NCBI RefSeq assembly: GCF_013363755.1
Contig: NZ_CP054840.1
Coordinates: forward strand, 1,791,501-1,855,500
Length of the DNA: 64,000 bases
Direction of reading: 5' to 3'
Source of the DNA: Comamonas antarctica
GTDB taxonomy: Bacteria; Pseudomonadota; Gammaproteobacteria; Burkholderiales; Burkholderiaceae_C
Part shown: positions 49,912 to 62,093 of the stretch, in pieces
Numbering within the stretch: the first letter of the stretch is position 1
How the letters are laid out: the number at the start of each line of letters is the position of its first letter
Position numbers and translations under genes: made by a program
The notes under the pieces: generated by a model
Databases searched by the model: none
What the model was told of the DNA's origin: nothing
Seen by the model: only the letters and a program-made list of their open reading frames with translations

Positions 49912-50838
49912 TCAGTGCGCTGCGGCGGGGATCACATGCAGCGGGATGTCCTGCTGCACGGCGATCTCCTGCAACTCGGCCATGCTGTGCGCCAAGAGGA
50001 AGCTGCTGATGGCCTCGTGGGTCGCCGCCTGCTGCATGGTGGCCACATCGCCCACCGCCGGCAGCCCGGCGGCTGCGCAGAGGCGGCCCGCGAAATGGGT
50101 TTCGAGCGCGGCGACCGCCACCATGCCGTCGCGGCAGGGGTAGGTGCGATAACCCGCGTGCGCGCCTCCCACGACCCCCTGCGGCGCCGACATGCCCCAG
50201 TGCAGCGGCTGGGCCAGCCACTGCGCAGCTTCGAACAGGCCCACATCCAGCAGCGCCCCTGCGCCGCAGCGCAGCCGGTGCATCTGCGTCTGGAGCACGG
50301 CTTCGCTTGCCAGCAGCGCGCCGGTCATGTCGGCCAGCAAGGACGAGGGCATCTGGCCCGTGGGCAGCAGTCCGGCTTCGGCCTGGTAGGTGAGGTCGTG
50401 GCCGGGCGTGTCGGCACTGGCGCCGGTAGCGCCAAAGATGCGCACCATGGACAGCTGCGGATAGCGTTCCTGCAGCGTCTCCCAGTCCAGTCCCAGCTTG
50501 CGCAGCGCGCCGGGCCGGAAGGACGTCAGCAGCACCTGGGTCTGTGCCAGTTCGGCATGCAGCTGCTCCTGGCCATCGGCCGACTTGAGGTCGGCCTGCA
50601 GGCAACGCATCCCCGCATGCAGCTGTTCGTAGGCGGGCGGACAGTAGCTGTGCATTGGGTCGGCGCTGGCGTGGCCCTGCGGCGCCAGCGGCTCGAGCTT
50701 GGTGCACTGCGCTCCCATGGCTGCGCAGCGCAGCAGCGCCGCCGGTCCAGGAAGATTGAGCGCCAGGCTCAGGATGCGCGTGCCGCGCAGCGGCTGCAAG
50801 GGGATGGCAGACCAGGAAGAGGGAATGTGCATAGTCAT
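49912..50838 (-). CDS. CaiB/BaiF family III CoA-transferase, short, alpha-methylacyl-CoA racemase-like
   Basis: 308 residues from ATG 50838. The fold signatures PLRGTRILSLALNLPGP, SFRPGALRKLGLDWETL and GHDLTYQAEAGLL are family III. By eye H147 (GHDLTY), D170 (LLADMTG) and E246 (ALETHF) line up with the racemase catalytic His, Asp and Glu. The protein is shorter than typical 360-400-residue members. It may act on branched acyl-CoA esters. It is next to an IclR regulator and a beta-ketoadipate operon, but its own transcript starts beyond the IclR gene. Confidence 0.85.
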   Translation of the reverse strand: MTMHIPSSWSAIPLQPLRGTRILSLALNLPGPAALLRCAAMGAQCTKLEPLAPQGHASADPMHSYCPPAYEQLHAGMRCLQADLKSADGQEQLHAELAQTQVLLTSFRPGALRKLGLDWETLQERYPQLSMVRIFGATGASADTPGHDLTYQAEAGLLPTGQMPSSLLADMTGALLASEAVLQTQMHRLRCGAGALLDVGLFEAAQWLAQPLHWGMSAPQGVVGGAHAGYRTYPCRDGMVAVAALETHFAGRLCAAAGLPAVGDVATMQQAATHEAISSFLLAHSMAELQEIAVQQDIPLHVIPAAAH

Positions 50839-50974
50839 GGCGCAACGCCTGCCAGTGTGTCGGGTTGCTGTCTTTATACGCACACTCCCCGGAGGCCAGC
50901 CTCAGTACAAGCCCTTGCAATGGCTTGCACCTACGCAGTTGTAGTTACATTTTTTGCGGTAGCGCGCATCAGGC

Positions 50975-51772
50975 TCAGTTCAGCGCCGCTCCCATGCGCT
51001 GCGAGATTGCGCGCGCGGCCTGCAGCAAGGCGGGCAGCATTTGCGCCTGCATCACTTCGGCGCTGGTGCGGTTGGCCTGACCGCTGATGTTGAGCGCAGC
51101 GACGGTCTGGCCCGCACGGTTCTTCAGCGGCGCGGCCAGCGAGATCAGGCCTTCCTCGAGCTCCTGGTTCACCAGGCACCAGCCCTGGCGCCGGGCTTCG
51201 CGCACGCGCAGCAGCAGCCCGTCGGTGTCGACGACCGTATGGCGTGTGAACGGTTCGGCCGCCAGGCCCTGCAGGCGCTGCCCGAGTTCGTCGTCGGACA
51301 GGCTGCCCAGCAGCACCCGCCCCATCGAGGTCCAGCACGCGGGCAGGCGCGAACCGATGCCCAGGTGGCTGCGCATGATCTTGTGCGTATGCACGCGCAT
51401 CACATAGACCACATCGAGCCCGTCGAGCACCGCGGCCGAGCAGGACTCGTGCACCTGGTCGACCAGCGCTTCCATGACCGGCTCGGCAAGATTCCACAGC
51501 GGCATGGAGGACAGATAGGCAAACCCCAGTTCCAGGATGCGCGGCGTGAGGCGGAACTGCCGGCCATCGCTCTCCACATAGCCCAGCGTCTGCAGCGTCA
51601 GCAGGATGCGGCGCGCGCCGGCGCGCGTGAGGCCGGTGCGCGCGGCGACCTCGCTGAGCGTCTGCTGCGGCGCCTCGGCGCTGAACGAGTGGATGACACC
51701 CAGGCCGCGCGCGAAGGATTGCACATAGCTGTCGCCGGGCTTGGGGTCTTGGTCGGAAGACTGGACGGTCAT
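50975..51772 (-). CDS. IclR-family transcriptional regulator (PcaU/PcaR-like)
   Basis: 265 residues. An N-terminal winged helix (VQSFARGLGVIHSFSA, then LSEVAARTGLTRAGARRILLTL) and a C-terminal effector-binding domain (MRSHLGIGSRLPACWTSMGRVLLG, AAPLKNRAGQTVAALNISG) are present. The layout matches PcaR/PcaU/PobR regulators of aromatic breakdown. It is divergent from the pcaIJF operon, with a three-repeat operator between them, so control by a ring-cleavage intermediate is inferred. Confidence 0.92.
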   Translation of the reverse strand: MTVQSSDQDPKPGDSYVQSFARGLGVIHSFSAEAPQQTLSEVAARTGLTRAGARRILLTLQTLGYVESDGRQFRLTPRILELGFAYLSSMPLWNLAEPVMEALVDQVHESCSAAVLDGLDVVYVMRVHTHKIMRSHLGIGSRLPACWTSMGRVLLGSLSDDELGQRLQGLAAEPFTRHTVVDTDGLLLRVREARRQGWCLVNQELEEGLISLAAPLKNRAGQTVAALNISGQANRTSAEVMQAQMLPALLQAARAISQRMGAALN

Positions 51773-51798
51773 GGTGTGCCTCTCTATAATTCATTATA

Positions 51799-51827
51799 CG
51801 AACATTTGTTCGCTAAGCGAACATTTG
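51799..51827. promoter_or_regulatory. IclR/PcaU-type operator with three 10-bp repeats
   Basis: CGAACATTTG occurs at 51799-51808 and again at 51818-51827. An inverted half-site between them gives the perfect palindrome TGTTCGCT-A-AGCGAACA (51807-51823). PcaU- and PobR-bound sites have the same logic of one palindrome plus a direct repeat. It lies between the divergent regulator and pcaI. Confidence 0.8.
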
Positions 51828-51860
51828 CGCGCATTCGTGATTCTCCAGGAGACGTATTTC

Positions 51861-52562
51861 ATGATCAACAAGATTGCCGACTCGGTGGCCCAGGCGCTGT
51901 CCGGCGTGAAGGATGGCGCCACCGTGCTGATCGGTGGCTTCGGCACGGCAGGCATCCCCAACGAACTGATCGACGGGCTGATCGCGCAAGGCGCGCGTGA
52001 CCTCACCGTGGTGAACAACAATGCCGGCAACGGCGATGTGGGGTTGGCCGCGCTGCTCGCGACCGGCCGCGTGCGCAAGATCATCTGCAGCTTCCCGCGC
52101 CAGGTCGACAGCCATGTGTTCGATGGCCTCTACCGCAGTGGCAAGCTCGAGCTCGAACTCGTGCCCCAGGGCAATCTGGCCGAACGCCTGCGCGCCGCGG
52201 GTGCGGGCATCGGCGCCTTCTTCTGCCCCACGGCCTATGGTACGGAACTGGCCGCGGGCAAGGAAACGCGCGAGATCAACGGCAAGCACTATGTGCTCGA
52301 GTATCCGATCCACGGCGACGTGGCGCTGATCAAGGCCGAGCAGGGCGACCGCTGGGGCAACCTCAACTACCGCATGTCGGCGCGCAACTTCGGCCCGGTG
52401 ATGGCCATGGCCGCGCGCCACACCGTGGCCACGGTGCACGACATCGTCGAGCTGGGCCAGCTGGACCCCGAAAACATCGTCACGCCCGGCATCTTCGTGA
52501 GCCAGATCGTGCGTGTCGAGCGCGTCGCGACGCAGGCCGGCGGCATCAAGAAGACAGCTTGA
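51861..52562 (+). CDS. pcaI: 3-oxoadipate CoA-transferase subunit A
   Basis: 233 residues of the 3-oxoacid CoA-transferase alpha subunit family. VLIGGFGTAGIPNELIDGL, NNNAGNGDVGLAALL, the IGAFFCPTAYGTELA segment and YVLEYPIHGDVALIKA are diagnostic. With PcaJ it moves CoA from succinyl-CoA to 3-oxoadipate. ATG 51861 follows an AGGAGA about 12 nt upstream. First gene of pcaI-pcaJ-pcaF-SDR-Bug. Acetoacetate as substrate is possible, but pcaF next door favours 3-oxoadipate. Confidence 0.92.
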   Translation: MINKIADSVAQALSGVKDGATVLIGGFGTAGIPNELIDGLIAQGARDLTVVNNNAGNGDVGLAALLATGRVRKIICSFPRQVDSHVFDGLYRSGKLELELVPQGNLAERLRAAGAGIGAFFCPTAYGTELAAGKETREINGKHYVLEYPIHGDVALIKAEQGDRWGNLNYRMSARNFGPVMAMAARHTVATVHDIVELGQLDPENIVTPGIFVSQIVRVERVATQAGGIKKTA

Positions 52563-52572
52563 GGAAAGAACA

Positions 52573-53217
52573 ATGAGCAGCTATCAGAAACGCAGCAAGG
52601 AAGAGCTTGCCAAGCGCGTGGCCGAGGACATCCATGACGGCGCCTACGTGAACCTGGGCATCGGCCAGCCGACACTGGTCGCCAACCACATCCCCGCGGG
52701 CCGCGAAGTCATCCTGCAAAGCGAGAATGGCATCCTGGGCATGGGTCCGGCGCCGGCGGCGGGCAGCGAGGACTACGACCTGATCAATGCCGGCAAGCAG
52801 CCCGTGACGCTGCTGCCGGGCGGCGCCTACTTCCACCATGCCGACAGCTTCGCGATGATGCGCGGCGGCCACCTCGACATCTGCGTGCTGGGCGCGTTCC
52901 AGGTGTCGGCCACGGGCGACCTGGCGAACTGGAGCACGGGCGAGCCCGGCGCGATTCCCGCCGTGGGCGGCGCAATGGACCTGGCGATCGGCGCCAAGCA
53001 GACCTGGCTGATGATGGACCTGCTGACCAAGAAGGGCGAGAGCAAGATCGTCCAGCAGTGCAGCTACCCGCTGACCGGCATCGGCTGCGTCAAGCGCATC
53101 TATACCGACCTGGCGACGCTGGAGTGCACGCCCGAAGGCCTCAAGCTGGTCGATCTCGTGCCTGGCCTCACCCACGCCGAACTCGAACAGCTCGTGGGCT
53201 TGCCGATCCAGGCTTGA
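52573..53217 (+). CDS. pcaJ: 3-oxoadipate CoA-transferase subunit B
   Basis: 214 residues, the beta subunit. The catalytic Glu is E51 in LQSENGILGMGP, and GIGQPTLVANHIP, GAFQVSATGDLANW and SYPLTGIGCVKRIYTDL are typical. It carries the CoA-thioester chemistry with PcaI. It starts 10 bp after the pcaI stop codon (ATG 52573, GAGGAAAG upstream). Confidence 0.93.
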   Translation: MSSYQKRSKEELAKRVAEDIHDGAYVNLGIGQPTLVANHIPAGREVILQSENGILGMGPAPAAGSEDYDLINAGKQPVTLLPGGAYFHHADSFAMMRGGHLDICVLGAFQVSATGDLANWSTGEPGAIPAVGGAMDLAIGAKQTWLMMDLLTKKGESKIVQQCSYPLTGIGCVKRIYTDLATLECTPEGLKLVDLVPGLTHAELEQLVGLPIQA

Positions 53218-53292
53218 CCACCGATTGAACCGGCCCTCGCGCCAGCTGCGCGGGGGCACACTTTTCGTCATCAGACCATTCAGGAGACAAAC

Positions 53293-54495
<1,203 letters not shown>

Positions 54496-54520
54496 TCTGG
54501 CGGTTTTTTCCGGAGTTTCC

Positions 54521-55237
54521 ATGAGTAATGCATCCCAGAACCTTCAGCGCGTGCTGATCACCGGCGGCGCCAGCGGCATCGGCGCGGCGATTGCCGAGCG
54601 CTGCCGTGCCGAAGGCTACGAGCCCGTGGTGATCGACCGCGTGGGCGACGGCATCCGTGCCGACCTGTCCGACGCGGCGGACACCGAACGCGCGTTGCGC
54701 GAAGCCCTGGCCGGCGGCCCGATCACGCGCCTCGTGAACAACGTCGGCGTGGTCGTTCCTGCCGATGCCGAGAGCCAGACCCTGGCCGAATTCGACCTGG
54801 CGATCTCGCTGAACCTGCGCTGCGCCTTCCAGTGCATGCAGGCGCTGCTGCCGGGCATGAAGGAAGCGGGCTTCGGACGCATCGTCAACATGTCCTCGCG
54901 CGCTGCGCTGGGCAAGGAGCTGCGCACCGCCTATTCGGCAACCAAGGCCGGATTGATCGGCATGACGCGCGTGTGGGCGCTGGAGCTCGGCCGCCACGGC
55001 ATCACCGCCAATGCGATCGGCCCCGGTCCCATCCGCACCGAGCTGTTCGACCGCGCCAATCCGCCCGATGCGCCGCGCACGCGCGCCATCATCGAGTCGG
55101 TGCCGGTCAAGCGCGTGGGCACGCCCGACGATGTGGCGCATACCGCGACCTATCTGCTGGACGAGCGCAGCGGCTTCGTCACCGGACAGGTGATCTATGT
55201 CTGCGGCGGCATGACCGTGGGCGTGGCCGGCGTCTAG
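54521..55237 (+). CDS. SDR-family oxidoreductase
   Basis: 238 residues. The NAD(P) motif TGGASGIGAAIA, LVNNVGVVVPA, the catalytic YSATKAG (Tyr/Lys) preceded by MSSRAALG (Ser), and GPIRTELF near the end are classical short-chain dehydrogenase features. The substrate is unknown. It lies 25 bp after pcaF in the same transcript, so a ring-derived hydroxy or keto intermediate is possible. Confidence 0.92.
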   Translation: MSNASQNLQRVLITGGASGIGAAIAERCRAEGYEPVVIDRVGDGIRADLSDAADTERALREALAGGPITRLVNNVGVVVPADAESQTLAEFDLAISLNLRCAFQCMQALLPGMKEAGFGRIVNMSSRAALGKELRTAYSATKAGLIGMTRVWALELGRHGITANAIGPGPIRTELFDRANPPDAPRTRAIIESVPVKRVGTPDDVAHTATYLLDERSGFVTGQVIYVCGGMTVGVAGV

Positions 55238-55323
55238 CACCCCTTGCTATTGGCCCCCGGGCCTCCAACTACCTGTGGCCCACAAGGCCGCAGGTTCAAA
55301 CCACTAAAGAGACAGAGACCATA

Positions 55324-56331
55324 ATGATGAAGACAACCGCCAAGTTCACCGGCCGCCGCGCGGCCCTCGCGACCCTTGCCAGCCTGGCGCTGGGCGCTGC
55401 CGCACTGCCTACGGCCGCGCTGGCGCAGGCACCGTACCCCAGCAAGCTGATCACCATCATCGTGCCGTTCTCGGCCGGCGGTACCACCGACATCCTGGCG
55501 CGCATCGTTGCGCAGGGCCTCACGGCCGAGCTGGGCCAGTCGGTCGTGGTCGACAACCGTCCCGGCGCGGGCGGCAACATCGGCGGCCTGCTGGCCTCCA
55601 AGGCCCCGGCCGACGGCTACACGCTGTTCATGGGCACCGTGGGCACGCATGCGATCAACGCCTCGCTCTACAAGAAGATGTCCTTTGACCCGGTCAAGGA
55701 CTTCGCACCGCTGACGCGCGTGGCCAACGTGCCCAACCTGCTGGTTGCCAACCCCAACCAGCCCTACAAGACCGTCAAGGAGCTGATTGCCTACGCCAAG
55801 GCCAATCCGGGCAAGGTGAACTACGGTTCGTCGGGCAGCGGCAGCTCCATCCACCTGTCGGGCGAACTGTTCAACTCGATGGCCAAGGTCGAGATGGTGC
55901 ATGTGCCCTACAAGGGCAGCGCGCCCGCCGTGACCGACCTGCTGGGCAACCAGATCGGCATCATGTTCGACAACATGCCGTCCGCCATCCAGCATGTGCG
56001 CTCGGGCAAGCTGGTGCCGCTGGCCGTGACCACGGCCAAGCGCTCGCCCGAGCTGCCCAACGTGCCGACCATTGCCGAAGCCGGCGTGCCCGGCTATGAA
56101 GCCACGTCGTGGTTCGGCATGCTGGCCCCGGCCGCGACGCCCGCGCCCATCGTCGCCAAGCTCAACGCCGCGCTGGTCAAGGTGCTGGCCCAGCCCGAGA
56201 CCAAGAAGAAGATCAACGACCAGGGCGCCGAAGCCTACAGCGAGACCCCGGCCGAATTCGCTGCCTTCATCCAGAAGGAAAGCGTCAAGTGGGGCAAGGT
56301 CGTGCGCGAGTCTGGAGCCCAGGCAGATTGA
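55324..56331 (+). CDS. Bug-family tripartite tricarboxylate transport substrate-binding protein
   Basis: 335 residues. A signal peptide ends near ALAQA. The binding fold shows KLITIIVPFSAGGTTDILAR, VDNRPGAGGNIGG, KVNYGSSGSGSSIHLSGE and VPYKGSAPAVTDLLG. It binds a carboxylate in the periplasm and closes the pca operon, suggesting an aromatic acid or dicarboxylate ligand. No permease genes are in the window. A terminator follows at 56371. Confidence 0.93.
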   Translation: MMKTTAKFTGRRAALATLASLALGAAALPTAALAQAPYPSKLITIIVPFSAGGTTDILARIVAQGLTAELGQSVVVDNRPGAGGNIGGLLASKAPADGYTLFMGTVGTHAINASLYKKMSFDPVKDFAPLTRVANVPNLLVANPNQPYKTVKELIAYAKANPGKVNYGSSGSGSSIHLSGELFNSMAKVEMVHVPYKGSAPAVTDLLGNQIGIMFDNMPSAIQHVRSGKLVPLAVTTAKRSPELPNVPTIAEAGVPGYEATSWFGMLAPAATPAPIVAKLNAALVKVLAQPETKKKINDQGAEAYSETPAEFAAFIQKESVKWGKVVRESGAQAD

Positions 56332-56370
56332 CCGCATGATTCCGGCAGATTTTTCGGTCCGCCGGTCATG

Positions 56371-56397
56371 AAAAAACCGCCCGAGGGCGGTTTTTTT
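56371..56397 (+). terminator. Terminator of the pca operon
   Basis: An A-run, a CCGCCC-GA-GGGCGG stem, then seven T. It could act in both directions. Confidence 0.9.
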
Positions 56398-56460
56398 GTG
56401 GAATCTCGGGAGGGACATCAGCAGCTTTTCAGCTAGTTTCCTGTCCTGCGAAACTGGCGC

Positions 56461-56578
56461 GGCCCAGCAAGGGGGCAGCGAGCAAGGGCCGCCCCGCAGC
56501 GAGGCTGCCGTCCCCCTCCACCGAAGGATGAGAGGGGGAAGCCGGGGCGGCCCCGCCGCAAAGCGGCTCAGGGGGTGT
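56461..56578. repeat. GC-rich REP-like extragenic element
   Basis: This gene-free block between the pca terminator and the aminotransferase 3' end contains overlapping imperfect hairpins: GGGGGCAGC against GCTGCC-N-TCCCCC, and CCCCCTC against GAGGGGG. It resembles extragenic repeats seen in related genomes; this is from memory, and no second copy is seen in the window. Confidence 0.45.
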
Positions 56579-56579
56579 C

Positions 56580-57776
56580 TTAAATTACCTTGGCGATGGC
56601 CTGGCAGACGTAGTCGATGTTCTTGCTGTTGAGCGCGGCCACGCACATGCGGCCGGTGTCGGTGCCGTAGACGCCGAATTCGCTGCGCAGGCGCACCATC
56701 TGGTCCTTGGACAGGCCCGAGTAGCTGAACATACCGACCTGGGTGGTGATGAAGGACATGTCTTGCTGCACGCCTGCGGCCTTGAGGCCGTCGACCAGCT
56801 TCTGGCGCATGGCCTTGATGCGCACGCGCATCTCGCCCAGTTCCTTTTCCCACAGCGCGCGCAGTTCGGGGTTCGTGAGCACGGCCGTCACGACGGCGCC
56901 GCCATGGATCGGCGGGTTGGAGTAGTTGGTGCGGATGGCGATCTTGAGCTGGCTCAGCACGCGCTTGGCTTCTTCGGCGTCCTTGGCCACCACCGACAGC
57001 GCGCCCACGCGCTCGCCGTAGAGGCTGAAGCTCTTGGAAAACGAGGTCGACACGAGGATGTCCAGGCCGGCGGCGACGAACTTGCCGATCACGGCGCCGT
57101 CTTCGGCAATGCCTTCGCCAAAGCCCTGGTAGGCCATGTCCAGGAAGGCGGTGAGGTTCTTGGCCTTGACCACGGCGATCACCTGGTCCCATTGCTCGGC
57201 CGTGAGGTCATAGCCGGTGGGGTTGTGGCAGCAGGCGTGCAGCACGACGATGGTGCCGGCGGCGGCCGCGTTCAGGCTGGCCAGCATGCCTTCGAAGTTC
57301 ACGCCACGCTTGGCGGCGTCGTAGTAGGCATACGAGTCCACCTGGAAGCCGGCGTTCTGGAAGATCGCGCGGTGGTTTTCCCAGCTCGGGTCGGAAATCA
57401 GCACCTTGGCATCGGGGCTGACCTTCTTCAGGAAGTCGGCGCCGACTTTGAGGCCGCCCGTGCCGCCGATGGCTTGAATCGTGGCCACGCGCCCCGAAGT
57501 AACGGGTTCGCTGTCAGCGCCGAAGACCAGGGCCTTGACCGCGTTGTCGTAGGCGGCGATGCCGTCGATCGGCAGGTAGCCGCGGGCCGTGGGCTGGGCC
57601 ATCAAGGCCTTTTCAGCGGTCTGCACGCATTGCAGCAGGGGCAGCTTGCCGTTGTCATCGAAGTACACGCCCACGCCCAGGTTGACCTTGTTGGGGTTGG
57701 TGTCAGAGGCGAATTGCTCGTTCAGACCCAGAATGGGGTCGCGGGGGGCCATTTCGACGGCGGTAAACAAAGACAT
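56580..57776 (-). CDS. Aromatic amino acid/aspartate aminotransferase (class I)
   Basis: 398 residues, PLP-dependent class I. NPNKVNLGVGVYFDDNGKLP, SDPSWENHRAIFQNAGF, HACCHNPTGYDLTAEQW and the PLP-lysine motif STSFSKSFSLYGERVGAL are of the AspC/TyrB group. It transfers amino groups between 2-oxoglutarate and aspartate, tyrosine or phenylalanine, and sequence alone does not separate AspC from TyrB. ATG 57776 has GAGG upstream. Divergent from uvrB. Confidence 0.93.
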   Translation of the reverse strand: MSLFTAVEMAPRDPILGLNEQFASDTNPNKVNLGVGVYFDDNGKLPLLQCVQTAEKALMAQPTARGYLPIDGIAAYDNAVKALVFGADSEPVTSGRVATIQAIGGTGGLKVGADFLKKVSPDAKVLISDPSWENHRAIFQNAGFQVDSYAYYDAAKRGVNFEGMLASLNAAAAGTIVVLHACCHNPTGYDLTAEQWDQVIAVVKAKNLTAFLDMAYQGFGEGIAEDGAVIGKFVAAGLDILVSTSFSKSFSLYGERVGALSVVAKDAEEAKRVLSQLKIAIRTNYSNPPIHGGAVVTAVLTNPELRALWEKELGEMRVRIKAMRQKLVDGLKAAGVQQDMSFITTQVGMFSYSGLSKDQMVRLRSEFGVYGTDTGRMCVAALNSKNIDYVCQAIAKVI

Positions 57777-57891
57777 GGAAAAAATCCTCGGAGGATGAAA
57801 ATAGTGCTGCCAGCCCCAAGCTGCTCGGTTAGTCTTTTGGGTTAGCCCGCGAATTTTAGCGGCCTGCGCGGCAGGCCAGTATCACCACGAT

Positions 57892-59973
<2,082 letters not shown>

Positions 59974-60062
59974 GCGGGTCCCGGCGGTTTGTCCGGGGTA
60001 CCCGACAAATTTGATGGGGATTGTGGTACACTAGGGTCTACATCCAATAACAACAGACTTCG

Positions 60063-60167
60063 ATGAAAGAAGGGCTCTCGACCTTTAAGCAGGGCGGAGT
60101 ATGGGCGGAGACGGTGCCCACACAGGTCAAGAACCTGACTGGGTATTTCTGTAACGAACAAGCCTGA
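60063..60167 (+). CDS. Possible 34-residue leader ORF before iscR
   Basis: An ATG at 60063 opens a frame of 34 codons (MKEGLSTFKQGGVWAETV...) ending in TGA 60165-60167, 14 bp before iscR. No strong ribosome site precedes it. The reading frame may be chance. A sequence with ACCTGACTGGGTAT inside it recalls one half of an IscR type 1 site. Confidence 0.25.
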   Translation: MKEGLSTFKQGGVWAETVPTQVKNLTGYFCNEQA

Positions 60168-60181
60168 CAAAGGAGCTCGCG

Positions 60182-60718
60182 ATGCGTCTCACAACCAAAG
60201 GCCGCTTTGCGGTCACTGCCATGATCGATCTGGCACTGCGCCAGAACAACGGCCCCGTCACGCTGGCTGCCATCAGCCAGCGCCAACAGATTTCGCTGTC
60301 GTACCTCGAACAGCTGTTCGGCAAGCTGCGCCGCCACGAACTGGTCGAATCGACCCGTGGCCCGGGCGGCGGCTACACCCTGGCGCGCAAGGCGGCCGAC
60401 ATCACCGTCGCCGACATCATTGTCTCGGTGGACGAACCCATCGATGCGACCCAGTGCGGCGGCAAGGAAAACTGTCTGGGTGAGGCCGGCCGCTGCATGA
60501 CCCACGAACTGTGGGCCGCCCTGAACCAGCGCATGGTCGAGTTCCTGGATTCGGTGACGCTGCAAAAGCTGGTCGACGAACAGATCGCCAAGGGCGTGCA
60601 GATCGAAGACAAGCCCGTGGTGCGCCGTGCGATTTCGACCGCGCCGGTGGTCAAGCCGATCCGCGTGAACGCGCCGAACTCGGTGTTCGCCCTGGGCAAC
60701 GTATTCGCCAAGTCGTAA
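60182..60718 (+). CDS. iscR: Fe-S cluster assembly regulator IscR
   Basis: 178 residues, Rrf2 family. The N-terminal winged helix (MRLTTKGRFAVTAMIDLAL, then ISLSYLEQLFGKLRRHELV) and the cluster ligands C92, C98 and C105 with nearby H108 match IscR, which binds a 2Fe-2S cluster. It represses the isc operon when clusters are sufficient. One extra residue separates C98 and C105 compared with E. coli. AAAGGAG is 6 nt before the ATG. Confidence 0.96.
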   Translation: MRLTTKGRFAVTAMIDLALRQNNGPVTLAAISQRQQISLSYLEQLFGKLRRHELVESTRGPGGGYTLARKAADITVADIIVSVDEPIDATQCGGKENCLGEAGRCMTHELWAALNQRMVEFLDSVTLQKLVDEQIAKGVQIEDKPVVRRAISTAPVVKPIRVNAPNSVFALGNVFAKS

Positions 60719-60817
60719 TCCGCGCCCTGGATCGGTGCCGGCGCCAGGGGGCGGGGCACTGAAAGAGGTGTAGAAAAATTTCGTTTTTTGCCAGCCAGAC
60801 ATTGCATTGAGCCAGCC

Positions 60818-62038
60818 ATGGACATGACCCCGCACTTCCCCATTTATCTCGACTACGGCGCTACCACGCCGGTGGACCCGCGCGTGGTCGATGCCATGAT
60901 TCCGTGGTTGCGCGAGCACTTCGGCAATGCGGCATCGCGCAGCCATGCCTGGGGTTGGGAAGCCGAGGAAGCCGTGGAGCGTGCGCGTGGCCATGTGGCC
61001 GCGCTGATCAATGCCGATCCGCGTGAAATCGTCTGGACCAGCGGCGCAACCGAATCCGACAACCTGGCGATCAAGGGCGCGGCCCATTTCTACCAGGGCA
61101 AGGGCAAGCACCTGATCACGGTGAAGACCGAGCACAAGGCGGTGCTCGACACCATGCGCGAACTCGAGCGCCAGGGCTTTGAAGTCAGCTATCTGGACGT
61201 GCAGGAAAACGGCTTGCTGGACCTCGAGGTCTTCAAGGCCGCGATCCGCCCCGACACCATTCTGGCCAGCGTCATGCTGGTCAACAACGAGATCGGCGTG
61301 GTGCAGGACATTCCCCGCATCGGCGCGCTGTGCCGTGAGAAGGGCATCATTTTCCACGTCGACGCGGCCCAGGCCACGGGCAAGCTGCCGATCGACATGG
61401 CCACGCTGCCCGTCGACCTGATGAGCCTCACGGCGCACAAGACCTACGGCCCCAAGGGCATCGGCGCGCTGTATGTGCGCCGCAAGCCGCGCGTGCGCCT
61501 CGAAGCGCAAATGCACGGCGGCGGCCATGAGCGCGGCATGCGCTCGGGCACGCTGGCGACGCACCAGATCGTCGGCATGGGCGAGGCCTACCGCATCGCC
61601 AAGCTCGAGATGGACCAGGACATCGCCAAGGCGCGCCGCCTGCAGGCCCGCCTGCTCGACGGCCTCAAGGATATCGAACAGGTGTTCGTCAACGGCGACA
61701 TGACGCAGCGCGTGCCGCATTACCTGAACATCAGCTTCAACTATGTCGAAGGCGAGTCGCTGATCATGGGCATCAAGGGCCTGGCGGTGTCGTCGGGTTC
61801 GGCCTGCACGTCGGCGAGCCTGGAACCCAGCTATGTGCTGCGCGCCCTGGGCCGCAGCGACGAGTTGGCGCACAGCAGCCTGCGCATGACCATCGGCCGT
61901 TTCACGACCGAGGAAGAAATCGACTACGCGATCGGCACCATCCGCACCAACGTCGAGAAGCTGCGCGAACTCAGCCCGCTGTGGGAGATGTACCAAGACG
62001 GCGTCGACATCAGCAGCATCCAGTGGGCGGCCCACTGA
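60818..62038 (+). CDS. iscS: Cysteine desulfurase IscS
   Basis: 406 residues. The PLP-lysine motif [15 protein letters not shown], the [14 protein letters not shown] region and the mobile-loop catalytic Cys in [14 protein letters not shown] are present. It extracts sulfur from cysteine for clusters and tRNA thiolation. ATG 60818 ([18 protein letters not shown]) matches the family; a TTG upstream is not supported. Confidence 0.97.
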   Translation: MDMTPHFPIYLDYGATTPVDPRVVDAMIPWLREHFGNAASRSHAWGWEAEEAVERARGHVAALINADPREIVWTSGATESDNLAIKGAAHFYQGKGKHLITVKTEHKAVLDTMRELERQGFEVSYLDVQENGLLDLEVFKAAIRPDTILASVMLVNNEIGVVQDIPRIGALCREKGIIFHVDAAQATGKLPIDMATLPVDLMSLTAHKTYGPKGIGALYVRRKPRVRLEAQMHGGGHERGMRSGTLATHQIVGMGEAYRIAKLEMDQDIAKARRLQARLLDGLKDIEQVFVNGDMTQRVPHYLNISFNYVEGESLIMGIKGLAVSSGSACTSASLEPSYVLRALGRSDELAHSSLRMTIGRFTTEEEIDYAIGTIRTNVEKLRELSPLWEMYQDGVDISSIQWAAH

Positions 62039-62093
62039 ACGGCACCGCCGGCACGACCCGTTCCACGATTGAAGATTTGAAGAGGTAGACATC

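Noticed and set aside
57864-57879. CTG-N10-CAG match in the uvrB leader as an SOS box
   Set aside because: The ends match the minimal pattern, but the core is GC-rich and lacks the CTGT/ACAG and A/T features of the lexA sites. Chance is likely at this GC content.
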